Source: a candidate division Hyd24-12 bacterium UBA5074
GTDB lineage: Bacteria; Fermentibacterota; Fermentibacteria; Fermentibacterales; Fermentibacteraceae
Reading direction: 5' to 3'
DNA length: 32,876 nt
NCBI GenBank assembly: GCA_002414865.1
Contig: DIAQ01000112.1
Location: 34,813 to 67,688 of the forward strand
Shown: positions 15,789 through 22,982 of the stretch, piece by piece
Layout of the letters: every line of letters begins with the position of its first letter
Position numbering within the stretch: position 1 is the stretch's first letter
The notes under the pieces: generated by a model
The model's database searches: none
What the model was told of the DNA's origin: nothing
What the model saw: the letters and a program-made list of their open reading frames with translations, nothing else
Program-made: the position numbers and the translations under genes

Positions 15789-17135
15789 ATGAGCCTCGAA
15801 AACGGACGTTTCGGACATGGCAGGGAGGCCGTCCTCCTTGCGGGAGGCACCGATCCCTGCGGAGGCGCGGGGCTGGCTGCCGACATCAAGGCCGTCTCGG
15901 CCGCAGGAGCGCACGCCTGCATCGCCGTGACCGCCGTCACCGTCCAGGACAGCGGTGCGGTCTATTCCTGGGAGGGGGTCGATCCCGCGCTGTTCGAGGC
16001 CCAGGCCCTCGCTGCGGCAGGGGATGCGAGGATCGAAGCCGTGAAGTCCGGGATGCTGGGCAGCCCTGGCATCGCCGAAGCCCTCTCGCGCCTCCTGTCG
16101 GGCCCGCTCTCGGGCGTGCCCTATGTCATGGACCCGGTGCTGGTGGCGGGCTCCGGGGACAGCCTCTCCTCCGGAGGGATGGTTTCCGCCGCGCTTTCGC
16201 TGCTGCTCCCGAGATGCGCCCTCTGCACCCCGAACCTCGACGAAGCCTCCGCGATGGCCGGCTTCCCGGTCTCCTCCCGCGAAGGGATGGAGAAGGCCGG
16301 CAGAACTCTCTGCGGGCTCGGAGCCCCTGCCGTCCTCGTGAAGGGCGGGCATCTCGAGGGCAGACCCGCCGATGTCCTGGTCGCGGGGGGAGCCGTCCGG
16401 TGGTTCGAAGGGACCAGGATCGTGCCGGGAAAGGTCCACGGGACTGGCTGCACGCTGGCATCGGCGATCGCGGCGAGGCTCGCCCAGGGTCACGGAGTCG
16501 AGCAGGCCGTCGAGATGGGCCTGCGGTATCTGAGGAAGGCTCTCTCGTCCTCGTTCCCCATGAGGGGCGGGACGATACTTGGCCATTTCCCCGCCAGGGG
16601 GCCCCGTCCCGGGGAGAGGAACGAGGATTCCTTCTACGACGCGCCGGCCTTCTGTCCCGGCTGCGGAAGCGCCCTCGAAGGCGAGATGCCGCCCGACGGC
16701 CATCTGAACTGTCCGGCGTGCGGAGAGGTCGTCTGGAGGAACCCCCTGCCCGCCGTCACCGTCGTGGTCCGTCGAGGAGCGGAGGTGCTCCTGGTGCGGC
16801 GCTCCATCCAGCCCCGCAAGGGGATGTTCTGCCTTCCCGGCGGCTTCCTGGAGCTCGGGGAGACCGTGGAGGAGTGCGCCCGCAGGGAGCTCAGGGAGGA
16901 GACAGGCCTGAGCGCGGGCCGGCTCTCGCTGCTCGGGGTCACCACCGATTCGACGGAGTACGGCGGAATCGCTCTCGTCGCGTTCGAGACCGGGGAGACC
17001 CGGGGTGTCGAGCTCCCCGGGGACGATGCCTCGGAGACCGCCTGGTTCAGACTCGACGGACTCCCCCCTCTGGCGTTCGAGGCGCATTCGAGATTGCTCG
17101 CCGGCATCGCCGCCCGGCGCCCCGGCGGGGCATGA
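15789..17135 (+). CDS. thiD: Fusion of HMP/HMP-phosphate kinase (ThiD) with zinc-ribbon Nudix hydrolase
   Basis: The 448-residue product joins two enzymes in one uninterrupted frame. Residues 11-268 are ThiD: GGTDPCGGAGLAADIK (19-34), VMDPVLVAGSGDSL, TPNLDEASAMAG, VLVKGGH and the HGTGCTLASAIAARLA loop with catalytic Cys 221. ThiD phosphorylates hydroxymethylpyrimidine (phosphate) for thiamin synthesis. After a short linker comes a zinc ribbon (C289, C292, C308, C311) and a Nudix domain. Its box is complete at 352-374 (G352, E358, R366-E367, E370-E371, G373). Nudix enzymes cleave X-linked nucleoside or other diphosphates. ATG 15789 follows GGAAGG. The stop overlaps the next start (ATGA). No ThiE or ThiN domain is present. 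Confidence 0.88.
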   Translation: MSLENGRFGHGREAVLLAGGTDPCGGAGLAADIKAVSAAGAHACIAVTAVTVQDSGAVYSWEGVDPALFEAQALAAAGDARIEAVKSGMLGSPGIAEALSRLLSGPLSGVPYVMDPVLVAGSGDSLSSGGMVSAALSLLLPRCALCTPNLDEASAMAGFPVSSREGMEKAGRTLCGLGAPAVLVKGGHLEGRPADVLVAGGAVRWFEGTRIVPGKVHGTGCTLASAIAARLAQGHGVEQAVEMGLRYLRKALSSSFPMRGGTILGHFPARGPRPGERNEDSFYDAPAFCPGCGSALEGEMPPDGHLNCPACGEVVWRNPLPAVTVVVRRGAEVLLVRRSIQPRKGMFCLPGGFLELGETVEECARRELREETGLSAGRLSLLGVTTDSTEYGGIALVAFETGETRGVELPGDDASETAWFRLDGLPPLAFEAHSRLLAGIAARRPGGA

Positions 17136-18115
17136 GCCCCATCGTCCCGCCGATGGTGGCGGCCATCTCGGCTGCCTTGTCGACGGCGGTCCCGACGGCC
17201 ATCCCGTCAGCGACGCTGCCGGCGACTGGATGGGTCGGCTCCGAGGCGGTCGTGATACCGGGGACCTCGGGCTTCATGTCGGTGACGCCTCTCGGCCCGG
17301 ACCTCCTCGGCACCAGATGGGGAGGGACGGCTTTCGTGCGCCTGGCCCTCGACGGGACCGCGGAAGTGCTCTATGCGCTCGAGGGGGGACCTTTCGAGAG
17401 CCTCTCGCCGGCATCCGTCCACGACGGTCTCATCGCCTTCGCCGGAAGAGGCCGCGAAGGAGCCGCCATCCTCGTCCTGGACGGCGCCGGGAGGCAGGTG
17501 GACCGCCTGGGGCCTTATGCGGAATGCGGCAACCCTGCCTGGGACGGGGCCGGAGCCCTGTACTTCACAGCTGACGGGATGCTCCTCCGCGACGGGGAGG
17601 TCCTGCCCTTCGAGGCCGAGGGACCCGTCACCCCTTCGCCTTCAGGAGCGCTCGCGGCCCTGGCTGCCCCCGGGGGCGGCGTGATCGTCCTCGACCTCCC
17701 GGCATCCACGGCGGACACCGTGGCGCGCGAGGCGACGGTCACGGGGATGTCCTGGGCGGGCGACGCACGGCTCCTGCTGGCCTGCTCGGACGGACAGGTC
17801 CTCCTGTGCCGTACCGGGCGCCGGGTTGCGAGCCGGGTGATCACGGGCGAAGGCGTGTCTTGGTCCGACCTCCTCGACGGTTTCCTCACCTCCCGCATGA
17901 CGGATGACGGACATTTCGTCACATCCTCGACCGTTGTCTTCTGCAACCTGGGAGGGGGCTGGGCGGAACTGGACTGCCCGGAAGGCAGCATGCCCTCGCA
18001 CCCGTGCTCCTTCGGAGCGGGCGCCGCGGCGATCGACGCCGGCAGTGGCTCGGTCCTGCTCCTGCCCTTCGACCGGAGCGCCGCGCTCACGAAGCGCGGA
18101 GGAGGGCGATCCTGA
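17132..18115 (+). CDS. Predicted beta-propeller protein, function unknown
   Basis: The 327-residue protein begins with a hydrophobic Ala/Pro-rich stretch (MSPIVPPMVAAISAAL) that may be a signal peptide, although it lacks the usual basic residues. The remainder is a run of short hydrophobic strands and Gly/Asp turns, such as AAILVLDGAGRQVDRLGP, GVIVLDLPAST and WAGDARLLLACSDGQVLL, that reads like WD40/TolB-type propeller blades. No catalytic motif is seen. The ATG overlaps the thiD fusion stop (ATGA), and the TGA overlaps the probable CTG start of the glycosyltransferase, so it is the middle gene of a coupled trio. The fold is inferred from strand rhythm only. Confidence 0.6.
   Translation: MSPIVPPMVAAISAALSTAVPTAIPSATLPATGWVGSEAVVIPGTSGFMSVTPLGPDLLGTRWGGTAFVRLALDGTAEVLYALEGGPFESLSPASVHDGLIAFAGRGREGAAILVLDGAGRQVDRLGPYAECGNPAWDGAGALYFTADGMLLRDGEVLPFEAEGPVTPSPSGALAALAAPGGGVIVLDLPASTADTVAREATVTGMSWAGDARLLLACSDGQVLLCRTGRRVASRVITGEGVSWSDLLDGFLTSRMTDDGHFVTSSTVVFCNLGGGWAELDCPEGSMPSHPCSFGAGAAAIDAGSGSVLLLPFDRSAALTKRGGGRS
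18098..18106 (+). promoter_or_regulatory. Strong ribosome binding site that points to a CTG start
   Basis: GGAGGAGGG ends five bases before CTG 18112, in frame with the glycosyltransferase. No ATG, GTG or TTG lies between GTG 18004 and the first membrane helix of that protein. Confidence 0.55.
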
Positions 18116-19575
18116 CGGAGGCAGCCTCCCGGGCGGCGCGCGCGAGGGCGCTCGGATCGGCCCTCCTGCTGGCAGCTCTCGCGACCCTCCTTCTGGCCTC
18201 GGCCCCGGCTGGCCCGCTCAACGTCGACGAAGCGTGGCTGGGAGAGCAATCCCTGATGCTGGCGAGAGACGGGGTCGTGAGGTCCGACCTCTTCAGCGGC
18301 TACGAAGGCAGCGGCGAGAGGATCCTGGTTTATCACAGGCTCCTGGTCTGGCTCGGCGCGCTTGCGGTGTCCGGCCTCGGGTTCGGCCTCGTGCAGCTGA
18401 GGGTCGTCTCCGTCGCGGCCACGACTGCGCTCCTGGCGGCGATGCTCCTGTGCCGGCAGGGAAGGCGCTCGCTCGACGCTGCGGGCCCGGCGGCCCTCCT
18501 GCTGTGCATGCCGCTCTTCTTCAGGTTCGGCATCTACTTCCGTCCGGAGGCGCTGCTGGCCCTTTCCGCATGGTGCGGCTACTGCATCCTGTGCGCAGCG
18601 GTCAGGAAGGGCTCCAGGACCCTCTCCGCAGCGGCAGGGCTGGTCGCGGGGCTGGGAATCCTCGCACACCTCAACGGGATCGCTTTCGTCGCGGGGGGCG
18701 CCGCAGCCCTGCTCTCGACCGGGAGCGGAAGGCTCCTTCCGTGTTTTCTCGCCTCGGCGGCGCTGACGGCCGGGCTGCCGCACCTGGAGATCCTGGTCGA
18801 CCCCGGTCTGTTCCTGCGGCAGTTCAGCGGGGAGCTGCTCAGGACCAAGACCGCCTGGACTTCGTTCACGCCCTTCACGAACCTCCTGCGAGAGCACGAG
18901 AGGCTCTTCCGGGAACCCGGGACGGCTCTGGTCACCCTGGCTGTCGCGGCCGCCCTGCTGAACCGCCCCGGACAGAGGCACGCCGAGAAGCCCCTGTTCT
19001 ACCCTTTCGCCCTGGCAAGCCTGCTGGCCCTGGCGACGCTGACATCCTCGAAAACCGCAAAGTACGCGGTCCCGCTGATGCCGTTCGCGGCCGACGAGAT
19101 CTGGGCCTCCTTCGAGTCCCTTCCGGCGGCAGGCACCCAGGGGGGGCTCCGGAAGGTCGCGGCTGCAGCCCTGGTGGCCCTCTGCGCCCTGCTGGCGGCA
19201 TGGGGCATCTACAGCGCGGCGAAGCTGGCTTCGGGACCGAGGCAGAACCTCTCGGCTGAAAATGCCGAGCTCGGCTCCGCGATCCCCTGCGGCGCGGTCT
19301 GTGTCGCGCCCATGTCATTCATCTTCGACGAGGCGGAGAGGCTCGAGATCCACGGCCTGTACCTGGCCGGGATCGTCTACGGGCAGGATCTGACCGCTTC
19401 AGAGCTGCGCGGATTCGCCCTGGAAAGAGGGGCCGGTTTCATCGTTCTGGACTCCGGAGGATCTGCTGCGCCCGGGGTGGTCCCCTCCGACCTGCTGGTG
19501 CCCGTGGGCGGCGGCGGCAGGGTGCTCAGGGTGATGCCGGAGGATCTTCCCGAAGGGCCGACAGCGCCTCCCTGA
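18112..19575 (+). CDS. GT-C type membrane glycosyltransferase (ArnT/PMT-like), probable CTG start
   Basis: With a start at CTG 18112 the product is 487 residues. An N-terminal anchor (RALGSALLLAALATLLLAS) is followed by the lumenal acidic pair NVDEAW (D39, E40), the position of the catalytic Asp-Glu in GT-C enzymes that use polyprenyl-phosphate sugars. About ten membrane helices follow, with SSKTAKYAVPLMPF near 340 and a small soluble C-terminal part. The only standard start is GTG 18004, which would add 36 Arg-rich residues that look like a shadow of the propeller gene. CTG at 18112 has an ideal ribosome site and gives a CTGA overlap like others in the window. Its 3' end overlaps the convergent kinase gene by 50 bp. 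The acceptor is unknown. Confidence 0.72.
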   Translation: MTEAASRAARARALGSALLLAALATLLLASAPAGPLNVDEAWLGEQSLMLARDGVVRSDLFSGYEGSGERILVYHRLLVWLGALAVSGLGFGLVQLRVVSVAATTALLAAMLLCRQGRRSLDAAGPAALLLCMPLFFRFGIYFRPEALLALSAWCGYCILCAAVRKGSRTLSAAAGLVAGLGILAHLNGIAFVAGGAAALLSTGSGRLLPCFLASAALTAGLPHLEILVDPGLFLRQFSGELLRTKTAWTSFTPFTNLLREHERLFREPGTALVTLAVAAALLNRPGQRHAEKPLFYPFALASLLALATLTSSKTAKYAVPLMPFAADEIWASFESLPAAGTQGGLRKVAAAALVALCALLAAWGIYSAAKLASGPRQNLSAENAELGSAIPCGAVCVAPMSFIFDEAERLEIHGLYLAGIVYGQDLTASELRGFALERGAGFIVLDSGGSAAPGVVPSDLLVPVGGGGRVLRVMPEDLPEGPTAPP

Positions 19576-22015
19576 GCTCCTCTATCGAGAAGGGCTTGCG
19601 CAGGGCGGAATCGAATCCGTGCCCCTTGTGGTCGGCCAGCGCCGCGTCCGCGGAATAACCGCTCGAGACCACGGCTTTCACGGAAGGATCGAGACGCCTG
19701 ATCCTGGACAGGGTCTCCAGCCCGCCCATGCCGCCGGGAACCACGAGGTCCAGGAACACTACGTCGTAGGGACGGCCCGCCCTCGCGGCCTCTGCGAATT
19801 TCTGGACAGCTTCGGAGCCGCTGCGCGCGCTTCCCGTGCCGAGCCCCAGCGATCCCAGCATGGCGATGACGGTCTCCACCACCAGAGGGTCGTCGTCCAT
19901 CACGAGCACCCTCGAGCCCTTCAGGAGACCGACGCCTTCGGAGGTGCGCCTCCCCCCTGCCGGGCGGGCATCACAGGCCGCCAGCCAGATGCGCATCTCG
20001 GTCCCCTGCCCTGACGGGGCCACCTCGATCGAGCCGCCGTGCCGCTTCACTATCGAGTATGCGACGGACAGGCCCAGACCTGCCGAGTCGGGCTTGGTGG
20101 TGAAGTACGGCTCGAATATCCTGTGCATGCAGGAGGCAGGGATCCCGCCACCCGTGTCCGAGATGCTGAGAAGCACGCCGTTCCCGCCGGCGGGCATGGA
20201 GTCGCCGGTCCCGCGGCAGGCCGAGGCCCTGATGCAGAGCACTCCGGTGGAACCCATGGCTTCGAGCGAATTCGTCACGATGATGCCCACGAGCTGGCTC
20301 AGCATGTCCGGATCGCCTTCGATGGGCGGCAGACCCTGCTCGAAGATCGAGTCGCAGACTATGGCCGAACCCGGCAGCAGGCCCATGAGCACATCCCCGA
20401 CGAGCGGCCCGAGCTCCACCGGCCGCCTGACCGGATCGCCTCCCGAGGAGAACGTGAGCAGCCTCAGAGCAGTGCAGCGGGCAGCCTCGCAGGCTTCGTG
20501 CGCTCTGTGGAAGGCCTCGTCGCGCCTTGTTCCCGGCTCTTCGATCTCGGCAACCTCTATGTTGCCCAGGATCGCCGCAAGGGAGTTGTTGAGGTCGTGC
20601 GCCATCCCCCCCGCGAGCATGCCGAGCGATTCCAGCCGCTGGACCCTCGAAGCCTCATCCTCCATGTGCTTGCGCTGCGTCTCGTCACGTATCACCGCGA
20701 GCACCACGTCCTGGCCGAAGGCCACCATGCTCACCTCGTAGATCTTGCGCGATCCCGGGATGTTCAGCCCGAATTCGAATTTCTCGACGCTGCCCGTATC
20801 CAGGGCCCGGGCGATGCGCCTGCGGACCTCGCCCGGAGTGATGTCGGCGAGATCGAACTGCTCCAGGGTCATTCCCCTGGTCTTCTCCGGGGGGATCACC
20901 TGGTCGTTGCCATAGCCGGGATGCACCGAGAGGATGATGCCCTCGCGGTCGATGGTGACCATGAAGTCCGGGATCGCTTCGATCAGCGCAGCGTTCCTGC
21001 GCTCGCTCTCCCGGAGATCAGCGGTCGCCGCCTCGAGCCTCCCGAGGAGCGGACCGAGCGCCTTCTCGAGCTGCCCGACCTCGTCGAGACCGGCGCCCCC
21101 ATCCGGGGCCTCCGGGCCGCCTGCCGTCCCCTGGAGCCTCCTCATGAGCTGCGCAAGCCGCGAGACCACGAGCTTGTGCAGGAGGGCCAGGGTGACCAGG
21201 GAGAAGAGGAGCCCGCTTGCCACGAGGTAGATGGTGGAGTAGCGGATTATCTTGGTGTAGGCAGCGTAGGTGTCCCTCGATCTCGACATCGACAGCTCGA
21301 GGCCGGGTCCGAAGAGCACGGGCAGCTCGATGTCCACCCGTATCGAATCAGCGTCCGACGAGACACGCGGCGCCGCCCCCGGTGCAGGGAGTGAGGACTG
21401 CCGGATCGTGACGACCAACCCCGCGGACTGCTGCCTCAGGCGTCGCAGGACGGGGGTGAGGTCGCGCACGAAGACAAGGCCTCCGTTGTGCGGCCCGGTG
21501 CCGGCCGTGTGAAGGATCGGCCGGATCGCGAGGACGCACGGCCTTCCGCCCGCCAGGGCGAAACCGGTCGCCACCCCGCCGCTCCCGGCGACTTCCGCGA
21601 CTCCTGACGAGAGCAGATCGATGACGTCGCGGCCGAGAGGAACGGGGTATCCATCCTCCCCGGGGCCTTCGAGGCCTGCGACGAGCGATCCTGCCGTATC
21701 CACAAGGGCCACCGCATGGATGTCCAGGATGCGGAAGGCCTCGGAATCGAGATTCCTGTCCAGGAATCCGGAATCGCGAGTATCCATGAAGGCCCAGGTC
21801 TCGTCCCAGGTCGCCCAGTCCTCCACGGCTCCGGAAAGGCCGTCAGCCTGCTCCAGCAGGAGGCTCGAGACGACCGTGCCGTCATTGACGGTCTCCCCCT
21901 GCTCCAGCTCCATGAACAGCGGGTGGAAGAGCACCCGGAAGAACCACGCGCACAATGCGGTGAGAATCAGCAGGAGCAGCCCGAGCAGCACCGCGGTCTG
22001 TCTACCCAGAGTCAT
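19526..22015 (-). CDS. Hybrid sensor histidine kinase: CHASE4-like sensor, PAS, HisKA, HATPase, receiver
   Basis: The 829-residue protein has membrane helices at about 8-30 and 258-283 enclosing a periplasmic domain with the CHASE4 signature DWATWDETWAFM (66-77). A HAMP-like stretch follows, then a PAS domain (about 340-445), HisKA with phospho-His 473 in AGGMAHDLNNSLA, and HATPase motifs (N582, DTGGGIP at 620, GLGLS at 646). The C-terminal receiver (703-820) has acidic DDD at 707-709, phospho-acceptor D756 and K807. No DNA-binding partner or Hpt domain is nearby, so the receiver may be autoregulatory. ATG 22015 has GGGAG six bases upstream. The gene sits 41 bp after fabD as the last gene of the long minus-strand run. 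Confidence 0.92.
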   Translation of the reverse strand: MTLGRQTAVLLGLLLLILTALCAWFFRVLFHPLFMELEQGETVNDGTVVSSLLLEQADGLSGAVEDWATWDETWAFMDTRDSGFLDRNLDSEAFRILDIHAVALVDTAGSLVAGLEGPGEDGYPVPLGRDVIDLLSSGVAEVAGSGGVATGFALAGGRPCVLAIRPILHTAGTGPHNGGLVFVRDLTPVLRRLRQQSAGLVVTIRQSSLPAPGAAPRVSSDADSIRVDIELPVLFGPGLELSMSRSRDTYAAYTKIIRYSTIYLVASGLLFSLVTLALLHKLVVSRLAQLMRRLQGTAGGPEAPDGGAGLDEVGQLEKALGPLLGRLEAATADLRESERRNAALIEAIPDFMVTIDREGIILSVHPGYGNDQVIPPEKTRGMTLEQFDLADITPGEVRRRIARALDTGSVEKFEFGLNIPGSRKIYEVSMVAFGQDVVLAVIRDETQRKHMEDEASRVQRLESLGMLAGGMAHDLNNSLAAILGNIEVAEIEEPGTRRDEAFHRAHEACEAARCTALRLLTFSSGGDPVRRPVELGPLVGDVLMGLLPGSAIVCDSIFEQGLPPIEGDPDMLSQLVGIIVTNSLEAMGSTGVLCIRASACRGTGDSMPAGGNGVLLSISDTGGGIPASCMHRIFEPYFTTKPDSAGLGLSVAYSIVKRHGGSIEVAPSGQGTEMRIWLAACDARPAGGRRTSEGVGLLKGSRVLVMDDDPLVVETVIAMLGSLGLGTGSARSGSEAVQKFAEAARAGRPYDVVFLDLVVPGGMGGLETLSRIRRLDPSVKAVVSSGYSADAALADHKGHGFDSALRKPFSIEELREALSALREDPPASP

Positions 22016-22056
22016 GCGGATCTCCCATCGGGCCTGAAGCAGGCGCCGGGTGTCTC

Positions 22057-22980
22057 TCAGGAAAGATCCCTCAGAACAGTCTCCAGAGCTTCAGCGTTCC
22101 CGGTTCCGAAGACCCTCAGTCCGCCGTAGCTCCTGAGCAGCCCCTGCAGCACCGCACCGGGGCCCACCTCGACGAAGGTATCGATGCCCATATCGACGAG
22201 GCGCTTCATCGAGAGCGCCCAGAGGACAGGAGAAGTGATCTGCCGGCCGAGGAGCTCCCTGCTCTCCGCACCCGAGGAGACCGGGGATGCCGTGACGTTC
22301 GCCACGACGGGGATCGATGGATCCGCGAAGGGCTCGGCATCGAGCACCGGCTTCATCGAGGTCGCCGCGTCGCCCATGAGCGGAGAATGCCATGCACCAG
22401 AGACCTTGAGCGGTATCACCTTCCGGATGCCCATCTCCTTCGCCGCCAGTGACGCCTTCTCCAGGGCTGCGGATTCGCCGGAAAGCACGACCTGTCCCTC
22501 GGAGTTGATGTTGGCTATCCCGATCAGCCCGGCACTCCCGGCGGCGGCGACTATCTCCGCCGCCTGGTCCGCGCTGGCTCCGATCAGGGCGGTCATCCCC
22601 CCGGGCCGCCTGTCGGCGCAGGCCTGCATGAGGCTGCCCCTCCGGGCGGTCAGCCTGAGGGCGGACTCCTCGGAGATCACACCGGCGCACACCAGCGCCG
22701 AGTACTCGCCCAGGCTGTGTCCGGCGGCGGCGGAGGGACGGATGCCCGCGGCGGCGAGCACCCTGAGCGCCGCAAGGCTGACAGCGGTGATCGCGGGCTG
22801 GACCCTGTCGGTGCGGGTGAGCTGCTCCTCGGGCCCCTCGCGGAGGATGCGCTCGAGGCCCTCTACGCCGGACAGCTCGTCAAGCGAATCCAGCAGACCG
22901 CCGGATGGCTCCCTCAGATGGCCATCCATGCCGACGCTCTGGGATCCCTGTCCGGGGAACAGAAAAGCGGTTCCTGCCAA
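22057..22980 (-). CDS. fabD: Malonyl-CoA:ACP transacylase
   Basis: The 307-residue protein matches FabD along its length: FLFPGQGSQSVGM at the N-terminus, GHSLGEYSALV with nucleophile S89, the RRGSLMQ arginine region near 114, GAWHSPLM with catalytic H198, and FVEVGPGAVLQGL near the end. It loads malonyl groups on acyl carrier protein for fatty-acid synthesis. The start is TTG 22980, supported by GGAGGTGG six bases upstream and by the N-terminal motif, which begins four residues in. It begins two bases after the stop of the spermidine-synthase-like fusion. No other fab genes or acpP flank it, which is unusual for fabD. Confidence 0.94.
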   Translation of the reverse strand: MAGTAFLFPGQGSQSVGMDGHLREPSGGLLDSLDELSGVEGLERILREGPEEQLTRTDRVQPAITAVSLAALRVLAAAGIRPSAAAGHSLGEYSALVCAGVISEESALRLTARRGSLMQACADRRPGGMTALIGASADQAAEIVAAAGSAGLIGIANINSEGQVVLSGESAALEKASLAAKEMGIRKVIPLKVSGAWHSPLMGDAATSMKPVLDAEPFADPSIPVVANVTASPVSSGAESRELLGRQITSPVLWALSMKRLVDMGIDTFVEVGPGAVLQGLLRSYGGLRVFGTGNAEALETVLRDLS

Positions 22981-22982
22981 GA

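Noticed and set aside
15654..17087. Upstream extension of the Omp85 gene (478 codons)
   Set aside because: It is antisense to the ThiD-Nudix gene; a signal peptide begins at 15653.
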